NCBI GenBank assembly: GCA_022824685.1
Contig: JAJDZJ010000170.1
Coordinates: 1-64,000 of the forward strand
Direction: 5' to 3'
Length of the DNA stretch: 64,000 bases
Source: Caldilineaceae bacterium
GTDB lineage: Bacteria; Chloroflexota; Anaerolineae; Caldilineales; Caldilineaceae
In this document: positions 9,733 to 19,130 of the stretch, piece after piece
How the letters are laid out: each line of letters opens with the position of its first letter
Numbering within the stretch: the first letter of the stretch is position 1
Notes under the pieces: generated by a model
Databases searched by the model: none
What the model saw: the letters and a program-made list of their open reading frames with translations, nothing else
What the model was told of the DNA's origin: nothing
Program-made: the position numbers and the translations under genes

Positions 9733-10545
9733 CTACCGTGTTGGCTCCATCGCCGGTCCCAACCCGATGGCTGCGTGTTCCACAAGGCCCGCTGTATTGA
9801 CCGGCCAAATGGCCAGCCACGCCTTGCCGATGACAAACTCCTGAGACAACTGGCCCCATGAGCGCGTATCAGAGGACGAAGGGCGGTTGTCGCCCAAGAC
9901 ATACAGGAACCCGGGCTCAACAGTCTGGGAAGGAATATCCCGCGCTATCGGAATCTGTTCATACGGTTCGTCAACCTCCAGTCCGTTCACGAACACAACG
10001 CCTTCCTGAATCTCAACTGTGTCCCCGGGCAAGCCAATGACCCGCTTGATGTAATCTTGTGACGGATCATTTGGATAGTTGAAAACAATCACATCCCCAC
10101 GCTGATACTCCCCTAAACGGTAGGCCAGTTTGTTCACCAGCAGATACTGGCCGTGGTGAAAGTTCGGCTCCATCGACTGGCCTTCGATACGGTAGTTCTG
10201 TACGAGACTGCGAATGACCAGAAAAATGAGGACCGCGAGGATCACCGTCTCCAGCGTCTCCCGCAAGAGCAAGCCGAACCCCGGACTCCCGTCCTCCGAC
10301 GGATCGCCTGCGACCACCGCCTGCCTCTCACCAACTGGCATGGCGCTTCCTGTGGGGACGGCAGTGGCCATGGCATTGGGGCCAGGCAGATTTCCTTCAG
10401 AACTTCGCTCGATTGCAGGCCGGGGTGGCAGTGTGTCTGGGAACGGGAGATCCTTCTCAGGAACTCGATCCGCGCCGGAATCACCTTGGACCGGTAGATC
10501 GGAGTCGGTCTCAAGCGTGTCTGGGTTGCTCTTTTCGGGGCGCAA
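9733..10545 (-). CDS. lepB: Signal peptidase I with N-terminal extension
   Basis: 'IEGQSMEPNFHHGQYLLVNKLAYR', 'YIKRVIGLPGD', 'YVLGDNRPSSSDTRSWG'. Confidence 0.93.
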   Translation of the reverse strand: MRPEKSNPDTLETDSDLPVQGDSGADRVPEKDLPFPDTLPPRPAIERSSEGNLPGPNAMATAVPTGSAMPVGERQAVVAGDPSEDGSPGFGLLLRETLETVILAVLIFLVIRSLVQNYRIEGQSMEPNFHHGQYLLVNKLAYRLGEYQRGDVIVFNYPNDPSQDYIKRVIGLPGDTVEIQEGVVFVNGLEVDEPYEQIPIARDIPSQTVEPGFLYVLGDNRPSSSDTRSWGQLSQEFVIGKAWLAIWPVNTAGLVEHAAIGLGPAMEPTR

Positions 10546-10993
10546 TGGTTTGGGTCCGGTTTCCTTAGGGCAAGTGCCCTGCTCCAGGGCACATCATCAT
10601 ACAGATTATATCACTCGACACAAAAGGGCGGCAATCAGGCATGGATAACGCCTGTGAATGATCGCGTCTTCAGTGCTATCAGCAGGGCCGGGTTCAGGAT
10701 TTCTTGATGTGAAACAGTTGACGGCTGGCGTCCTCCCACCGGACTTTCTGAGGTACCCGTTTAGGATTACGCCCTGTTTCACGGCGGATATTCACAGTCT
10801 TTGCTCCCAAATCAACCTGTTTATCCCAAATCAATAACCCAATTATCCCAAATTGGCCCGCAAACGCGCTGGCATGGGCAGACAGAACGCCCAATAGTTC
10901 CCCCTTTCCATGGAACCACTTTCAGCCTTTTGGGCTGAAGAGCGCCTTTTGGCCCTCCCTTGGCGGGCGCAAGGGTTCGGCCAATCCGCTCCC

Positions 10994-11038
10994 CAAAAAA
11001 AACGCGCTGTGCCCGCGCGCATTCCTCGTCACACAGCG
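10994..11038 (-). terminator. Rho-independent terminator downstream of the AlbA_2-domain gene
   Basis: Minus strand CGCTGTGTG...CACAGCG-CG-TTTTTTTT. Confidence 0.75.
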
Positions 11039-11163
11039 TACGCCAACGATCCAGTTACGCGCCCGCAAACGTAGTCTCGCAGCGGGGACTCGGTTCTTCC
11101 CGCCTCGCCGGCCGGAATCCGCGCAGGCGCGACGCGCGCATGATCGGGCCAGGCTGCTGCCCG

Positions 11164-12603
11164 TCACCTGAGAATATAACGAGTGCCCCGTTTGTCTCCT
11201 ATCTTCAAGAGCAGCTTCTTGTTGACCAAATCGACCAGATCCAGGCGCAAGGTTTCCGCGCCGACATGCGTGCACAACTGCCGGTAATCCCGATTGCTGA
11301 TGCTGCCGTTCGCCTGCACATACTGCATCGCCTTCAGCTGGCGCTCGTTCATATGCTGTTCCCATTCAGGGATTATCTTCTCCAGTTCCTTGCGATTCTG
11401 CAAAGTCACCGTAAATCGATGGCTTTTGGCGTCAAAGAGCGGCGGCGGGTGGCCCGCGGCAACCATGTCCTCTATCATGCGGTCAACGCCCAAGCCGAGC
11501 TCCTCGATGTAGCCCCACTGATAGAGTCCGTTCACCAGGCGGGGGTTCCTGCTATAGTGCTCCTCGACGATATTGTCGATCGTTATGTACGCCGGCAGAC
11601 CGCCGGGACTCACGATCTCCAGGCTGTCCGGGCGCATGTGGACCTCGATGCTGCTGCCGCGCAGGCGATAGTCCCGGTGGCAAACGGCATTGACCAGCGC
11701 TTCACGCACGGCGAAAGGGGGATATTCGGTCTGATCTTCCCGCTGCAGCCCCTTTACCACCGCTTTCTTGCCCATCTCCTCCCAGATGATACGCCAGCCC
11801 CGTTCGACAATTCGAGCCAGTGGTCCTGTGATCTCTTCGCGGCGGCCATAGCCGAAAGAGCTCCCTTCACCGCCTAAAAGAACGGATACCTCTGCACTGT
11901 CCGCTTCGGCAAGCTTCGTCCTTTCCCCGGTCCTCAATGCCGCCGGACTGTCGTCAAACTTGACAAAGACCGCCCGGCTATGGGGAAGAAACAGCTGCGG
12001 CTCGCGGCCAAAGAGAAGCATCCCGCTTACCGTCGGGCTCCCGCCCGCGCTGATCGCGCCAATCTGTTGCAACAACCTGTCCTTCGGCAACAGTGACCCA
12101 TGCGGGCTGCGCTGCTGCCTCTTTTCGAGATACTCATCAATTACATACTCGTCCAGGTCCGCCCTCGTCGCCCCAGGAACCTCTTCAGTCTCAAACTCCC
12201 CCATCGAACGATTGCCCACCAACATCTCCAACTCCGACGGGCTGAGCGGTCGATTCTCTCCTCCGCGGCGAACCAGAGCGCGGCCGTCGCTCAGAATATG
12301 AAGCTCGCTGCTGCGATCAACGCGCAACAGGATGACGGGCCCGCCCTGCGTCTCTTCATGCTGCCATTCGGTGCGCATGGGCGGGCGGCACAACGCCAGC
12401 GCGGCTTGCAGCGCGCCCTCCGCCTCCTCCCCAACCAGCCGGTCGCCAAAGCGGCCATTCGAGTCAACCCCCAATATAACAGTTCCGCCTTCACCATTGG
12501 CGAAGGCGACGAGTGTTTCCGCAAGCGAATCCGGCTTGAGGCTTGGCATAAAAGCCTGTCTTGGACCGGGGCCGCGGCCCAACAGCGAACGCAGGTCGGT
12601 CAT
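11164..12603 (-). CDS. AlbA_2 (Schlafen-type) putative DNA-binding / RecG-like C-terminal transcriptional regulator
   Basis: 'LAETLVAFANGEGGTVILGVDSNG', 'REALVNAVCHRDYRLRGSSIEVHMRPDSLEIVSPGGLP'. Confidence 0.85.
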   Translation of the reverse strand: MTDLRSLLGRGPGPRQAFMPSLKPDSLAETLVAFANGEGGTVILGVDSNGRFGDRLVGEEAEGALQAALALCRPPMRTEWQHEETQGGPVILLRVDRSSELHILSDGRALVRRGGENRPLSPSELEMLVGNRSMGEFETEEVPGATRADLDEYVIDEYLEKRQQRSPHGSLLPKDRLLQQIGAISAGGSPTVSGMLLFGREPQLFLPHSRAVFVKFDDSPAALRTGERTKLAEADSAEVSVLLGGEGSSFGYGRREEITGPLARIVERGWRIIWEEMGKKAVVKGLQREDQTEYPPFAVREALVNAVCHRDYRLRGSSIEVHMRPDSLEIVSPGGLPAYITIDNIVEEHYSRNPRLVNGLYQWGYIEELGLGVDRMIEDMVAAGHPPPLFDAKSHRFTVTLQNRKELEKIIPEWEQHMNERQLKAMQYVQANGSISNRDYRQLCTHVGAETLRLDLVDLVNKKLLLKIGDKRGTRYILR

Positions 12604-12621
12604 AGGTGGACGCCCCTCCCA

Positions 12622-15252
12622 TTAGCTGGCCGCTGCGGCCGGCGAGGCGCCAGCCACGGCTTCAGCCGCTTCCTCTTCATCCTCGTCTGTGCCTTCAACC
12701 TTGCGGATCAGGTCTTCATGCCTCAGCACCGCCAGGGCCGCGACGGTATCCCCTTCGTCAAGATTGACAATTCGGACGCCGCGTGCGGAACGGCCGATAC
12801 GGCTGATTCCCGAAACAGCAGTGCGCAACACGATGCCATTGCCGGTGATCACGGTGATCTGGTCCCTGTCCGTGACAACGCGCGCGTCGATGATCGGACC
12901 CATATCGTCGAGCCGCCTGTGATCCGTTGACCACACGCCCTGCGTATACCGGTTCCTGCGTGGGTATTCCTCAAGCCGCACCCGCTTGCCGCATCCCAAC
13001 TCGTGCAGGACAACAAGGTCTGCCTCCGGCCGGACCACATCGAAGCCCGTCACCAGGTCGTCGCCGATCAACTTCATCGCCCAGACACCCGCCGCAGTCC
13101 GCCCCATGGCCCGCACCTGGTCCTCCCGCATCCGCAGCGCCTTGCCGCGGCGTGTGACGACGATAAACTCCTGATCGCCATTTGTCAATTGGGCCCACTC
13201 AAGCGAGTCATCCTGGTCCAGGTTCATCGCGATGACCCCGGTCGTCCTGACATTGGCAAACACAGACGCCTTGACGCGCTTGATGCGGGCCTTGCGAGTC
13301 AAAAGCGTAATGTACGACGCCTGCTCAAAATCGGCCAGGGTCAGCATCGTCGTCACCTGCTCATCATGCTGCAGCGTGAGAATGTTGGCGATGTGGGCTC
13401 CCTTTGAGGTCCGGCTGCCTTCGGGTAACTCAAAGACACGGCTGCTGTAGACCCTGCCCTTGTTTGTAAAGAAAAGAATGTGGTCAAGCGTTCGGGCAAA
13501 GCGCAGGTCCATTACCTCATCCTCGCCTCGCGTCGTCATCCCGATTACGCCCCGGCCGCCCCGACCCTGCGCGCGGAACGTGTTGGCCTCCATCCGCTTG
13601 ATATAGGCGTTGGCGCTGAAACTGATCAACACGTTCTCCTGCGGGATCAGGTCCTCATCGCTGAAATCGCCGCTCACATGATGGACAATCCCGGTCCGTC
13701 TCTCGTCTCCGTACTTCTCCTTCATCTCGACGATATCTTCACGAATCAGGCCGCGAATCTTGGGGGGATTGGCCAGCAGATCCTCGAGATAGGCGATGCG
13801 GGCCATTACTTCCTGGTACTCGTCCTCGATCCGCTGCCGTTCCAGCGCGGCCAGCCGCCGCAACTGCAGGTCCAGGATCGCCTGGGCCTGGACCACGCTC
13901 AGGCTGAACCGCTCGATGAGCTGATTGCGTGCGTCTTCGGCGCTGGCTGCATTGCGGATGGTTTCAATCACATCATCAAGGAACTGGAGAGCGATGCGCA
14001 ACCCCTCCAATACATGGGCCCGCTCCCGCTGCTTTGTCAGATCGAACTCAGTGCGCCGCGTAATGACCTCGAAACGATGGTCGATGTAGATCAACAGAGC
14101 CCGGCGCAAGCCCAAAGTCACCGGTCGGCCGTTCACCAGCGAAAGCGCATTCACGCTGAAAGTAGACTGCAGCGGCGTAAACTTGAAGAGCCTGTTCTGC
14201 TCCTTTCGCGGCGAGGCGCCCCGTTTCAGTTCTATGACGATCCGCATCCCGCGCCTGTCGCTCTCGTCGCGCAGATCGCTGATGCTGTCCAGGCGGCCGG
14301 AGCGGGCCAGCTCCGCGATGCGCTCCAACAACGTCGTCTTATTGACCTGGTAGGGAATTTCGCTAACGATGATTCGAAAGCGCCCGTTGCTCGTCTCCTC
14401 CACCTCTGTCCGGGAGCGCACAAGCACCCGGCCCCGCCCCGTCGCAAAGGCGTGCCTGATTCCCTCCGTCCCCAGGATTTCGCCGCCTGTCGGGAAGTCC
14501 GGGCCCTTCACCATTTCCATCAACTCTTCAAGCCCGATCTGTTCACGCCGTTCCCAGTTGTCTATGACGAATGCAACCGCATCGCAAATCTCGCTCAAAT
14601 TGTGCGGAGGGATATTCGTGGCCATGCCCACGGCGATTCCGCTGGAGCCGTTGACAAGCATATTGGGAAGTTTGCCCGGCAGCACCAACGGCTCTTCCAT
14701 GCTGTCATCGAAATTCGGTCCCCAGTCAACCGTATCCATTTCGATATCCTGGAGAAGCATTTCGGTCAACTGCGCCAGCTTGGCCTCCGTGTACCGCATG
14801 GCCGCGGGGCTGTCGCCGTCAATCGATCCGAAGTTCCCCTGGCCGTCCACAAGCGGATACCGCAGACTGAACTCCTGCGCCATGCGCGCAAGCGCATCAT
14901 AAACAGCCTGGTCGTTGTGGGGATGATACTTGCCCAACACTTCGCCCACGATACGCGCCGACTTTTTGTATGACGAATTGGCGCGCAGACCCATGTCATG
15001 CATGGCATAGAGAATGCGCCGGTGAACCGGTTTCAGGCCATCGCGGGCGTCGGGCAGAGCCCGCGCGACAATCACGCTGACCGCATAATCCAGAAAGGCG
15101 GTACGCATCTCATCTTCTATGGACACTTCCTCGACGCTTTGGGCAAACAGGCCGTTGCCGTTGGCCCCATTGTGAGAAGCAGGGTCCACCGGCAGACTGC
15201 CCATGCCGTCCTCGCCAGGGGTTGCGCCGTCTATGCCGTTTGGCTCACTCAT
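12622..15252 (-). CDS. gyrA: DNA gyrase subunit A
   Basis: '[29 protein letters not shown]', '[10 protein letters not shown]', GyrA-box 'QGRGGRG'. Confidence 0.97.
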   Translation of the reverse strand: MSEPNGIDGATPGEDGMGSLPVDPASHNGANGNGLFAQSVEEVSIEDEMRTAFLDYAVSVIVARALPDARDGLKPVHRRILYAMHDMGLRANSSYKKSARIVGEVLGKYHPHNDQAVYDALARMAQEFSLRYPLVDGQGNFGSIDGDSPAAMRYTEAKLAQLTEMLLQDIEMDTVDWGPNFDDSMEEPLVLPGKLPNMLVNGSSGIAVGMATNIPPHNLSEICDAVAFVIDNWERREQIGLEELMEMVKGPDFPTGGEILGTEGIRHAFATGRGRVLVRSRTEVEETSNGRFRIIVSEIPYQVNKTTLLERIAELARSGRLDSISDLRDESDRRGMRIVIELKRGASPRKEQNRLFKFTPLQSTFSVNALSLVNGRPVTLGLRRALLIYIDHRFEVITRRTEFDLTKQRERAHVLEGLRIALQFLDDVIETIRNAASAEDARNQLIERFSLSVVQAQAILDLQLRRLAALERQRIEDEYQEVMARIAYLEDLLANPPKIRGLIREDIVEMKEKYGDERRTGIVHHVSGDFSDEDLIPQENVLISFSANAYIKRMEANTFRAQGRGGRGVIGMTTRGEDEVMDLRFARTLDHILFFTNKGRVYSSRVFELPEGSRTSKGAHIANILTLQHDEQVTTMLTLADFEQASYITLLTRKARIKRVKASVFANVRTTGVIAMNLDQDDSLEWAQLTNGDQEFIVVTRRGKALRMREDQVRAMGRTAAGVWAMKLIGDDLVTGFDVVRPEADLVVLHELGCGKRVRLEEYPRRNRYTQGVWSTDHRRLDDMGPIIDARVVTDRDQITVITGNGIVLRTAVSGISRIGRSARGVRIVNLDEGDTVAALAVLRHEDLIRKVEGTDEDEEEAAEAVAGASPAAAAS

Positions 15253-15665
15253 TCAAGTTCTCCCGCCACTATCCCGCTCCTCATTCCAGACTCGCAGGGC
15301 TTCCCGAAAGTGTTTTCGACCCAGTCCACCGGTTCTCAATCCCGGTCGGCCGAATGGCCCTGTACCGTGACCAAGCGTCCCGGAAATCTGGGCAAAACGC
15401 TTGCATTTCCGGCTCGAAAAACCGGGCAACAAGCACCTTCAATTATACCCGATCAACCCAAAATTGGCTAACGATTTGCGCTCTCCGCCGTGCCCGCGTC
15501 CGACGCGCAAAGGGCTTGCAAGGGCGAAGCCAGCGAGCAGAAATTCCCGCAGAACTGACACAAATGGCGCGAGTTTGAGAGCTGGGATGGTCCTGCGGGT
15601 TGAGGCGAAAGACTGCGAAAATTCGGGGGCTCCCGGAGCGGATACGCGGCGACTCGTGGGCCAAT

Positions 15666-15696
15666 GAAAAAACGGGCAGGGTGTATTCCCTGCCCG
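15666..15696 (-). terminator. Rho-independent terminator downstream of rplI
   Basis: Minus strand CGGGCAGGG-AATACA-CCCTGCCCG-TTTTTT. Confidence 0.9.
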
Positions 15697-15730
15697 CCAA
15701 AACTCCCGAATCTTTTTTCAGAAAGCCCGC

Positions 15731-16318
15731 TCAGCCAGTGTCCGAGTCGTCCTCAGAAACAGAGGCGTCATCGACCAGTTCAGCCACGGCCTCAGCTTCC
15801 GCCTCGGCCTGCGCTGCCGCTTCCCGATCCTTTTCCCTCTGCTCAACGTCGGACCAGCCCTCACCTTCGCGCGCCACAGCGACCGCAAAGGTGGCCTCCA
15901 CATCTGTCATCAGCCGAATCGTCACGTCGTACAGGCCCAGTTCCCGTATAGGCGAATCCAACAGAATCCGCCTTCGGTCGACTTCGAAATCAACCGAATC
16001 CGCCATTTGATCGGCAATGTCCGATGTCGTGATCGACCCGTACAGGCGGTCGTTTTCGCCTGCCCGAACATTGAAGAGCAGCTGCTGGCCAGCGATCACC
16101 TCCGCCTGCGCATCCGCGTTCGACCGCTCCTGCGCCCGCTTGCGGATCGCCGCCTGGCGGATGTCCTCCGCCTGCTTCAAGGCTCCCTTGGTTGCCAGGA
16201 TCGCCTCCCTGCGCGGGATAAGGTAGTTGCGGGCGTAGCCCCGTGCGACGACATGCACTTCGCCGGCAAGGCCCAAGGTCGGAATATCTTCAGTCAACAG
16301 TACTTTCATTCGCGCCAT
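15731..16318 (-). CDS. rplI: 50S ribosomal protein L9 with acidic C-terminal tail
   Basis: '[40 protein letters not shown]'. Confidence 0.95.
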   Translation of the reverse strand: MARMKVLLTEDIPTLGLAGEVHVVARGYARNYLIPRREAILATKGALKQAEDIRQAAIRKRAQERSNADAQAEVIAGQQLLFNVRAGENDRLYGSITTSDIADQMADSVDFEVDRRRILLDSPIRELGLYDVTIRLMTDVEATFAVAVAREGEGWSDVEQREKDREAAAQAEAEAEAVAELVDDASVSEDDSDTG

Positions 16319-16687
16319 CGTTTATCGTTCCTTCTCGTGTCCAGCGGCAGTTCAGGATGATGAGGCTCCGGCGCATGCCAGGTGCCAGACACACAGCGCA
16401 ACTGTCACCCCCGCTCTGCCGTACCGACCCGACAGACCGTATCGGCCGATTCAGCCGCCTCCCCTGTAGCAAAGCCCGCGTTTGCTTGGTAGACTACAAA
16501 CACGTATTCTACACCCGCCGCGGGCAGACGCCAAATCGCGCGGCCTGGCAGTCATGACCCATTCGAGTTGTCGGCCATTACGACTGCCCCACAGTGCGCC
16601 GTTTCGATGCTACCAGGCGAACCCGGAATGTGACGGCGACAGCAGAGAGCGGGAATGGCGCCAAATTCGAACTCCGGAGGTTGGAAG

Positions 16688-17386
16688 ATGAAGCGGAAAC
16701 GGGTACTGATCGTGGAGGACGAACAGGCTGTCGCCAAAGGACTGGTTTACGCGTTGAGGGCCGAAGGCTACGAGGTCTTCTGGGCCGAGACCGGCGCTGA
16801 AGCCCTTGAAATGACCAGTCGAGAGCAGCCCGACCTGATTACACTCGACCTGCGCCTGCCCGATCTGAGCGGCTATGACGTCTGCCGCGCGCTCCGCTCC
16901 CAGAACAACCGCCAGCCAATCCTGATGTTGACCGCCAAAGATGAAGAGCTTGACAAGGTGCTCGGCCTCGAACTGGGGGCGGACGACTACATGGTCAAGC
17001 CCTACGGGCTGCGCGAGCTGGTGTCCCGGATTCGCGCGCTGTTGCGCCGCGCCTACGGCGAACTGGCTGCAACCTCAGAAGAGCAGGTCCAACGTTTCGA
17101 GGGTCTTGAAATCGACCTGACGCGATTGGAAGTGCGGTTGGAGGGCGACGCCGTCGACCTGACACCGACCGAGTTCCGGCTTTTGCAGCACCTTGCCGCC
17201 CGGCCCAATATCCCTGTTACCAGGAGTGGCCTAGTCGAAGCGGTTTGGGGCTATGAAAGCGATGTCAACAGCGACCGCACCGTGGATGTCCACATCCGGC
17301 ATTTGCGCCAAAAGATCGAGAAGGAGCCCGCCAACCCGACCCGGCTCCTGACGGTTCGTGGAATCGGGTACAAGTTCCAGGGATAG
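16688..17386 (+). CDS. OmpR/PhoB-family response regulator
   Basis: 'KRVLIVEDEQ', 'DLITLDLRLPDLSGYDVC', winged-helix 'LTPTEFRLLQHLA...VDVHIRHLRQKIE'. Confidence 0.95.
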   Translation: MKRKRVLIVEDEQAVAKGLVYALRAEGYEVFWAETGAEALEMTSREQPDLITLDLRLPDLSGYDVCRALRSQNNRQPILMLTAKDEELDKVLGLELGADDYMVKPYGLRELVSRIRALLRRAYGELAATSEEQVQRFEGLEIDLTRLEVRLEGDAVDLTPTEFRLLQHLAARPNIPVTRSGLVEAVWGYESDVNSDRTVDVHIRHLRQKIEKEPANPTRLLTVRGIGYKFQG

Positions 17387-17652
17387 AGTGGTTTGACATG
17401 CCGCTATAAGGCAGTATGCGCCGTAAGGCGCCCGCCAAGGAACTGTCAAAAAAGTACCTGCCCTGGGAAAACCGCTTCCCGCGCGACCCTGCGCTGACCG
17501 GGAAATCCACTGTCCGGCAGGCCGATTGAGGATCAGTTCATTTATTGCGAAACCTTAATCCTAAGGCAACCGCCCTTTCAAACATGGGCGATACACTGGG
17601 GTGGAAGTCGGTTTATTTCACCAATTGTGTAACGCAGCTAAAGGAGAAAGAG

Positions 17653-18921
17653 ATGAAAAACACGGATCAACTGACGACAATACGGCCTTCTCAATGGGTT
17701 GCCAGGCGCCAGACCTGGACTGTCCTGTCGCTGGCCCTGCTCCTGCTCCTCGTCTGGGGAGGGACCGCCGCGGCAGCTACGGCGGAAGAGAGAATCAAAC
17801 CTGAGCCCGGCGTTCTGATCGTTTCCGTAGCAAACGAAACGCCTGCGGCGGAAGCCGGTCTTGCGCGCGGCGACATTCTGCTTGCGATCGACGGCGACCG
17901 GGTCAATACCGCCGCCGAGCTCAGGCAGGTGATTCTGATGCAGGACCCCGGCGACACGCTTGAGCTGACCGTGAAGCGCGGCGAGAAAGAACTGACGCTG
18001 ACCGTCACGCTGGCCGATCAGGATGGCTATCCCCTCCTTGGCGTGGGCGCAGATGCCTCCATCGGTCAGCCGCGGCTGTCGCGAAGAGGGCGCTCCTTCG
18101 GTATGCCCGGCTTTGGCCGCGCTCCCTTCATGGAGCGGTTCAAAGGAATGGCCCGTTTCTCCGTCAACCCAGGCAACGGCGCGATGATCTCCGATGTCCT
18201 GCAAGACAGCCCCGCCGCAGAGGCTGGCCTGCTTGCCGGTGACGTCATCACGTCCGTTGGCGAAACCGAGGTCATGGGTATGGGAGACATGGCTGAGGCC
18301 ATCGCTTCGTACAGCCCCGGCGACGAGGTCGAGTTGACGGTTGAGAGGGACGGAGAGGCGATCAGCCTGACCGTCACGCTGGGAGCCCACCCGGATGACG
18401 AAGAAAAGGCTTTCATCGGCGTTCGCATCGCGCCCGGTCACCAGTTCCGGGTGGACATGGAGGGCGCGGAACTTGATCGACGCCGGCAGCCTGGGGGCCG
18501 TTTTGGATTCGGACTGCCGCAGTGGGGTCGATTCAATGTCCGTCCCTTTGCCAGCGGCATGCCCGAAGGCGCCCTGGTGATGGGCGTGCAGGATGATGGG
18601 CCTGCCTCCGTCGCGGAACTGCAGGAGGGTGATGTGATCATCGCCATCGACGAGACGGAGATCACAAACCGCCAGGACCTCGTAGATGCCCTGGCGAACC
18701 ACAGCCCGGGCGACGAGGTTGTCCTGACCTTCAATCGCATGGACGAAATCCTGTCGGCAACCGTGACCCTCGGATCACATCCAGACGATGAGACTAAAGC
18801 GCTTCTTGGCGTGGCCATCATGCCAATGGAACGCTTCCGACCGTTTATCTGGGAGGATGATGGCAAGGGCCGCTGGGAACGGCAGGTAGACGAGGAAAAG
18901 GAGTCCGATAGCAGCTCCTAG
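17653..18921 (+). CDS. Secreted/membrane protein with three PDZ domains, no recognisable protease domain
   Basis: TM/signal then three PDZ cores (LIVSVANETPAAEAGLARGDILLAIDG; MISDVLQDSPAAEAGLLAGDVITSVGE; LVMGVQDDGPASVAELQEGDVIIAIDE). Confidence 0.88.
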   Translation: MKNTDQLTTIRPSQWVARRQTWTVLSLALLLLLVWGGTAAAATAEERIKPEPGVLIVSVANETPAAEAGLARGDILLAIDGDRVNTAAELRQVILMQDPGDTLELTVKRGEKELTLTVTLADQDGYPLLGVGADASIGQPRLSRRGRSFGMPGFGRAPFMERFKGMARFSVNPGNGAMISDVLQDSPAAEAGLLAGDVITSVGETEVMGMGDMAEAIASYSPGDEVELTVERDGEAISLTVTLGAHPDDEEKAFIGVRIAPGHQFRVDMEGAELDRRRQPGGRFGFGLPQWGRFNVRPFASGMPEGALVMGVQDDGPASVAELQEGDVIIAIDETEITNRQDLVDALANHSPGDEVVLTFNRMDEILSATVTLGSHPDDETKALLGVAIMPMERFRPFIWEDDGKGRWERQVDEEKESDSSS

Positions 18922-19012
18922 ACGGAATCCTGCACGGCAGCGTACAGCGCTGTCGCAACCAGCTCCTCACGCCGAATTGGGAGCGCTCCTGAAGTAGAAG
19001 CAACTGCACGAT

Positions 19013-19054
19013 CCCCCCTCTCTGCGGTCCAGCCCCGGGCCGCAGAGTGGGGGG
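19013..19054 (+). other. Very stable intercistronic inverted repeat
   Basis: CCCCCCTCTCTGCGG / CCGCAGAGTGGGGGG arms, 14 of 15 paired, 12-nt loop. Confidence 0.75.
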
Positions 19055-19130
19055 CTTCAGGCAAGTTCGCCATGGCAAGCAGTGCGATGAGCCGATTCGG
19101 CCCACTGCTTGCAGGTGAAAAGGGGCAAGA

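Noticed and set aside
13480-14973. 497-aa plus-strand ORF opposite gyrA
   Set aside because: Shadow ORF created by high GC and biased codons on the antisense of a confidently identified gyrA; no family-like motifs
17638-18702. 354-aa minus-strand ORF opposite the PDZ gene
   Set aside because: Antisense of a clear PDZ protein; composition is a mirror of the coding frame, no recognisable domain
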